Of a stretch of DNA of 39,113 nucleotides, positions 35,802 through 39,113 are shown one piece after another; the stretch's first letter is position 1, and every line of letters starts with the position of its first letter. Position numbers and translations under genes: made by a program. The DNA comes from CAYVAP01 sp964343195 (GTDB lineage Bacteria > Bacteroidota > Bacteroidia > J057): contig CAYFIR010000056.1 in the NCBI GenBank assembly GCA_964343195.1, forward strand, positions 1-39,113, read 5' to 3'. A model generated the notes under the pieces. It did no database searches, was not told the DNA's origin, and was given only the letters and a program-made list of their open reading frames with translations.

Positions 35802-37913
35802 ATGAAATGGGTCATTTCTGTATGGGACAAAATATCCAATCTTGGCGTTTCCCCAGATATTGCCCCCCTCGATGAAAGGCGAGTGGTCCTCACCAACCGA
35901 GTTGCACTTTTTGCCCTGGTTTTGCTGTCCCCTCAATTACTTCTCTACATCCAGGCTGGTTCGCCACTTGCCGTGGTGGTTCAGCTGATTACCATTTTGG
36001 GGATAACTGTCTCATGGTTTCTTAATATCCGGGGCCTTTACCTGATGGCTGGGATGTGGCTGATCAGTATAGGAGCAGCCAATGTTTTTATTATTGGGTC
36101 ATCCCTGGGACAGGGACAGAGTGAAGAGCTGGGCCTTATTTCCATCGCCATGCTGGCGTTTCTGCTCATCAGTCCTAAAGAGAAACTGGCACTGACACTT
36201 TCGGTGGGCCTGTGCCTGGCCGCTTTCCTTGTCATGAAGTTAACTGACTACCAGCTACTTGGAGGGTTTATTCCCGTGGAAAATGTAGATGCCACCAACC
36301 TGGAAACTCAAAATTACATTTCCACCTTACTACTCTGTTCAATCATTGCCTTTTACTTTAGCAGCCTGTCTCTGAAGGCCTATTCCACTTTGGCCAAGAG
36401 CAAAGAAGTAGAGCTAAAAGCACTGTTTGATCAGGCATACGACGCCTTGATATTGGTAGAACCAGAGACCCTTTTCATCAAGGCGTACAACCAGGCCGCG
36501 GTCAAACTTATGGAGTTACCTGATGAGCTGGGGGGCAAGGAACTTCACCTTTCCGAGGTTGTTGACCTTCCCCCAATGGTTACCGAGCAGGAGTTGAGAA
36601 ATGGTCCTGAGCTGATTTTAAGAATCAACCATTCCGACGATTCTCCCCGCTGGGGCACTCTCATTGCATCCAATACCCACTGGGAAGACAAAGGATTTCT
36701 GAGAATAAGAATTTCAGACATTACATCTCACGTAGAGGCCAAAAATGCCCTTCGGGTGGCAAAGGAAAAGGCTGAAGAGATCGCTGAAGCCAAAACCGGC
36801 TTTCTCAACACCATGAGTCATGAGGTCAGAACCCCACTGAATGCCATCGTAGGGATGACCAGTATTTTGGCAGAGGCAGATCTTGAGGGGGAATTAAAAG
36901 ATTCCCTTTCGACCATTCAATCCAGTAGTGAAAATCTGCTCCACCTCGTTGAGGATATTCTGGACTATTCACATCTTGAATCAGGAAATGCCTCGATCCT
37001 TCAGGAGGAATTTGATCTGTCGGAATTTTTGCGTCAAATCCTGGCCACTTCCGGCCCTATTGCGAAGGAAAAAAACATTGAGCTTGAGATCAATCCCAGC
37101 TCTAAAGTCCCACGACGACTGGCTACTGATAAGCACAAGTTAAGTCAGGTCATCAGAAAACTGCTGCAAAACGCCATCAAATTCACCCATAATGGCAAGG
37201 TAGCCCTCCACCTGGATTTTGACCAAAGCAGTCAGCATCTGAAGGTTGAAATCCAGGATACTGGCATCGGCATCCCAGAAGAAAAACTGGCATATCTTGG
37301 CATACATTTTTCCCAACTCGACAGCTCTATGCGTCGTCGGTATGGAGGTACCGGACTGGGATTGGCTATCTCCTACAAACTTGTGGAACTCCTCGGCGGA
37401 CAAATCCAGGTCCAAAGCGAGGTGGGAAAAGGGAGCAGTTTTTCATTCGAAATTCCAATCAGGGAGTATGTCATGTCAGAAGTGAAAAAGCAAACGCCAA
37501 GCTGCTTCAATGGCGAGAATCCCGGAATCGGCCGGGTGCTCGTGGTAGAAGACAACTCTGTTAACCAGAAAATCATCATCAAGATGCTGGAAAAGGTAAA
37601 TCTCTCTGCGGATATTGCCTGCAATGGAGTAGAAGCACTCGAACGCTTCGAGGCACAGGCCTATCCTCTGGTGTTCATGGACCTGCAAATGCCCGAAATG
37701 GATGGGATCACGGCGACAAAACATATTCGCCAGATGAACTTATCCCCCCAACCCATCATTATCGCATTGACAGCCAACACTTCCGAAGAGCACCGAAAGG
37801 CCAGTTATGAAGCAGGAATGAATGATTTCATGACCAAACCTATCAAACTGGATAAACTCAGGGCAACCCTAGCCCAATGGGTGGGAGAATCAATTGTAGA
37901 AAAAAATGCTTGA
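35802..37913 (+). CDS. Hybrid sensor histidine kinase with PAS-like and receiver domains
   Basis: A 703-residue protein. About 30-190 hold around six transmembrane helices; no known sensor name fits them exactly. A PAS-like domain follows (about 205-320; FDQAYDALILVEPETLF). The kinase core has H340 in FLNTMSHEVRTPLN, the N-box at N457 (LLQNAIKFTHNG), G1 DTGIGIP and G2 YGGTGLGLAIS. A C-terminal receiver domain (about 578-695) has the acidic patch E583-D584, phosphoacceptor D627 (VFMDLQMPEMDG) and a Lys in TKPIKL. No HPt or DNA-binding output is present, so a separate phosphotransfer partner is needed. It is a single gene, with 191 bp to the divergent pyrD. Confidence 0.92.
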   Translation: MKWVISVWDKISNLGVSPDIAPLDERRVVLTNRVALFALVLLSPQLLLYIQAGSPLAVVVQLITILGITVSWFLNIRGLYLMAGMWLISIGAANVFIIGSSLGQGQSEELGLISIAMLAFLLISPKEKLALTLSVGLCLAAFLVMKLTDYQLLGGFIPVENVDATNLETQNYISTLLLCSIIAFYFSSLSLKAYSTLAKSKEVELKALFDQAYDALILVEPETLFIKAYNQAAVKLMELPDELGGKELHLSEVVDLPPMVTEQELRNGPELILRINHSDDSPRWGTLIASNTHWEDKGFLRIRISDITSHVEAKNALRVAKEKAEEIAEAKTGFLNTMSHEVRTPLNAIVGMTSILAEADLEGELKDSLSTIQSSSENLLHLVEDILDYSHLESGNASILQEEFDLSEFLRQILATSGPIAKEKNIELEINPSSKVPRRLATDKHKLSQVIRKLLQNAIKFTHNGKVALHLDFDQSSQHLKVEIQDTGIGIPEEKLAYLGIHFSQLDSSMRRRYGGTGLGLAISYKLVELLGGQIQVQSEVGKGSSFSFEIPIREYVMSEVKKQTPSCFNGENPGIGRVLVVEDNSVNQKIIIKMLEKVNLSADIACNGVEALERFEAQAYPLVFMDLQMPEMDGITATKHIRQMNLSPQPIIIALTANTSEEHRKASYEAGMNDFMTKPIKLDKLRATLAQWVGESIVEKNA

Positions 37914-37926
37914 GAAGATGAGTCGT

Positions 37927-37955
37927 TTTGGGACGGGAATTTTTCCCTATATTTG
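37927..37955 (+). promoter_or_regulatory. Bacteroidota promoter for the amidase gene
   Basis: TTTG (37927-37930), 17-bp spacer and TATATTTG (37948-37955) match the TTTG...TAnnTTTG consensus. It lies 20 bp before the amidase ATG, so the leader is very short. Confidence 0.75.
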
Positions 37956-37975
37956 ATCATCCCAATAAATGAATC

Positions 37976-38857
37976 ATGCTTAATCGCTTTTTTGCTGCTA
38001 TCCGCAGGATGTTTGGGGGAGACGGTAATGCTCCACATATCGAGGACGCTGCTGACCTAGGTGCCCTTAACCAGCGCTTCCTGCCTGAGGATACCCAAAA
38101 TCCCAACCATCCCCTCGCTACCAGAACCCGCTCACTGTCTGAACCTGCGGCAGAAGAAGTGATTGATTTTTCAGGGAACCATGGCATAGTGGTCCATCAG
38201 CCCCGTTTCCTATGGTGCCTCGACAATGGTCATGGGAGCGAGCAACCCGGAAAGCGCTCTCCAAAATTTGAGGATGGAACCCAGTTTGAGGAATGGGAGT
38301 TCAACCGAGACATTGTCCGCAGAATTGCAGACAAGCTGGATGAAATCGGAGTACAAAACTTCATCGTGGTTCCTGAGGATCAGGTTGGGTCCTTCCTGAA
38401 AGAACGGGTAAGCCGCGCTAACCAGCAGCCTTCTCCACTTGGATTGCCCAAAATTTTCCTCTCAGTTCATTCCAATGCCGCCGGCTCAAACGAATGGCGT
38501 TCGGATGCCCGCGGTCTAGAGGTATGGCATTATCCCAATAGCGACTCAGGGAAACCCCTGGCATCGACCTTTCATCGAAAACTCCTGGCCTACCTGCCTA
38601 CCTGGGAGGACAGAGGCATCAAGTCGCACACTTCGGGTAGCAGCAAGATTTTCTATGTTCTGGCCAATACTTCCATGCCAGCTGTTCTCACTGAAAGTGG
38701 TTTTTACACCCATCCTGAGGAGGCAAAACTGCTGATGCAGGAAGAAACCCGTCATACCATCGCCATGGCCCATGTGGCCGCGATTCTCAAAATCGAACAG
38801 GAAGGATATGAAGGGCAGGAAATTTATCCCAAAGCTATACAGGTGGCGGATAGCTAG
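37976..38857 (+). CDS. N-acetylmuramoyl-L-alanine amidase (Amidase_3) without signal peptide
   Basis: A 293-residue protein with an Amidase_3 domain (about 78-275). The zinc ligands and catalytic Glu are in place: H86 (DNGHGS), E108 (EWEFNRDI), H165 (SVHSNAAG) and E240 (TESGFYTH). This family cuts the bond between muramic acid and L-alanine in peptidoglycan. Unlike AmiA/B/C there is no Sec signal peptide, but an N-terminal basic amphipathic stretch (LNRFFAAIRRMF) and an acidic linker up to ~70. Export would need another route, or the protein acts in the cytoplasm as a lysis enzyme or as part of a phage-like particle. The stop codon TAG (38855-38857) lies inside the CTAG that starts repeat element B. 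Confidence 0.9.
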   Translation: MLNRFFAAIRRMFGGDGNAPHIEDAADLGALNQRFLPEDTQNPNHPLATRTRSLSEPAAEEVIDFSGNHGIVVHQPRFLWCLDNGHGSEQPGKRSPKFEDGTQFEEWEFNRDIVRRIADKLDEIGVQNFIVVPEDQVGSFLKERVSRANQQPSPLGLPKIFLSVHSNAAGSNEWRSDARGLEVWHYPNSDSGKPLASTFHRKLLAYLPTWEDRGIKSHTSGSSKIFYVLANTSMPAVLTESGFYTHPEEAKLLMQEETRHTIAMAHVAAILKIEQEGYEGQEIYPKAIQVADS

Positions 38858-38964
38858 TGCCTGCGGAATTAAGTAATTACCCATTCGTAATTCGTATAAA
38901 ATGTTCACCAGCAGCACTTTCAATTACGAATTACTGATCACGAATTTCGAATCCAAAGCACTAG
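38854..38964 (+). repeat. CTAG-bounded repeat element B
   Basis: Starts CTAGTGCCTGCGG at 38854 and ends AAAGCACTAG at 38964, so its ends are inverted copies. Five 7-bp units lie at 38922-38956: AATTACG, AATTACT, GATCACG, AATTTCG, AATCCAA. The left 70 bp match element A at about 63 positions. Confidence 0.8.
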
Positions 38965-39064
38965 TGGATCCAGTTCGGAGTTCGGAGTTCGGAGTTTAAA
39001 GTGCTGCTGATCAGAACTTTTCTCAGTGTTAAATTGGTTCATTACTTCCTTCCAAAAACACTAG
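38961..39064 (-). repeat. CTAG-bounded repeat element B2 (inverted, sharing its left CTAG with B)
   Basis: Starts at the CTAG that closes B (38961-38964) and ends at CTAG 39061-39064. On the minus strand it begins CTAGTGTTTTTGGAAGG, AAGTAATGAACC, and includes GATCAGCAGCACTTTAAA, like A and B. Three exact AGTTCGG repeats lie at 38972-38992. Confidence 0.75.
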
Positions 39065-39113
39065 TCATCAGTTTCGCGGTTCAAAGTTCCCATGTTACTG
39101 ACCATTCCGTTTT
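39061..39113 (+). repeat. Start of a third CTAG-bounded element, cut by the window edge
   Basis: It shares its left CTAG with the end of B2. The 53 bp visible match 14670-14722 (element D) with two differences. Confidence 0.75.

Overview
The window looks like chromosomal DNA from a Bacteroidota bacterium, probably of the Saprospiria (Lewinella/Haliscomenobacter-like) type. The evidence is a T9SS-type C-terminal sorting domain on a secreted SGNH hydrolase, a very long choice-of-anchor-L/PKD surface protein, a bacillithiol deacetylase gene (bshB1), several -7 boxes of the Bacteroidota form TAnnTTTG, and few strong Shine-Dalgarno sites. The genus is inference. No rRNA, tRNA, CRISPR array or intact insertion sequence was seen.

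Layout. 1-4274 (minus strand): the N-terminal 836 codons of a giant secreted adhesin-like protein that runs off the left edge, preceded by a SUI1-family initiation factor, a class IV aminotransferase and an orphan response regulator. 4529-6883 (plus): an MlaF-like ABC ATPase, a Rossmann NADP-binding protein and a ChaN-family protein. 7426-14548 (plus): glutamate synthase gltB-gltD, with a long leader carrying a promoter and an inverted repeat, a terminator, then a CnoX/YbbN-like thioredoxin. 14549-15341: a repeat-rich non-coding block. 15342-19602: a CoA-binding protein, a Toprim/DUF3991-like protein usually met on mobile elements, and, convergent to it, a membrane-bound class III nucleotide cyclase with TPR-like repeats. 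20235-24875 (plus): a three-gene type I secretion-like operon (ABC exporter, HlyD adaptor, TolC) whose ABC subunit has lost nearly every catalytic motif of its ATPase domain. 25093-31765: SGNH hydrolase, bshB1, a lone cytochrome oxidase subunit III-like gene, a SirB1-like protein, a BCP peroxiredoxin, a GT-C mannosyltransferase-like protein and a DnaQ-type exonuclease. 31866-38857: a cNMP/CBS/DUF294 protein, an ArsC/Spx-like protein, pyrD, a hybrid histidine kinase and an N-acetylmuramoyl-L-alanine amidase without a signal peptide.

Most genes are housekeeping: nitrogen assimilation (GltBD), thiol redox (BshB1, BCP, CnoX, ArsC-like), pyrimidine synthesis (PyrD), envelope work (MlaF, amidase, GT-C, T1SS, T9SS cargo) and signalling (response regulator, cyclase, cNMP-binding protein, hybrid kinase). 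The cyclase and the cNMP-domain protein could be two ends of one second-messenger circuit, but nothing links them directly.

The two most unusual features are (1) the secretion operon with the degenerate ABC ATPase, which has a perfect palindrome at its 5' end, and (2) a family of about 105-225 bp intergenic elements bounded by CTAG and CTAGTGC-like inverted ends. Their interiors are built from degenerate 7-bp units. They occur in both orientations, start at or next to stop codons, and at the right edge are chained so that neighbours share one CTAG.
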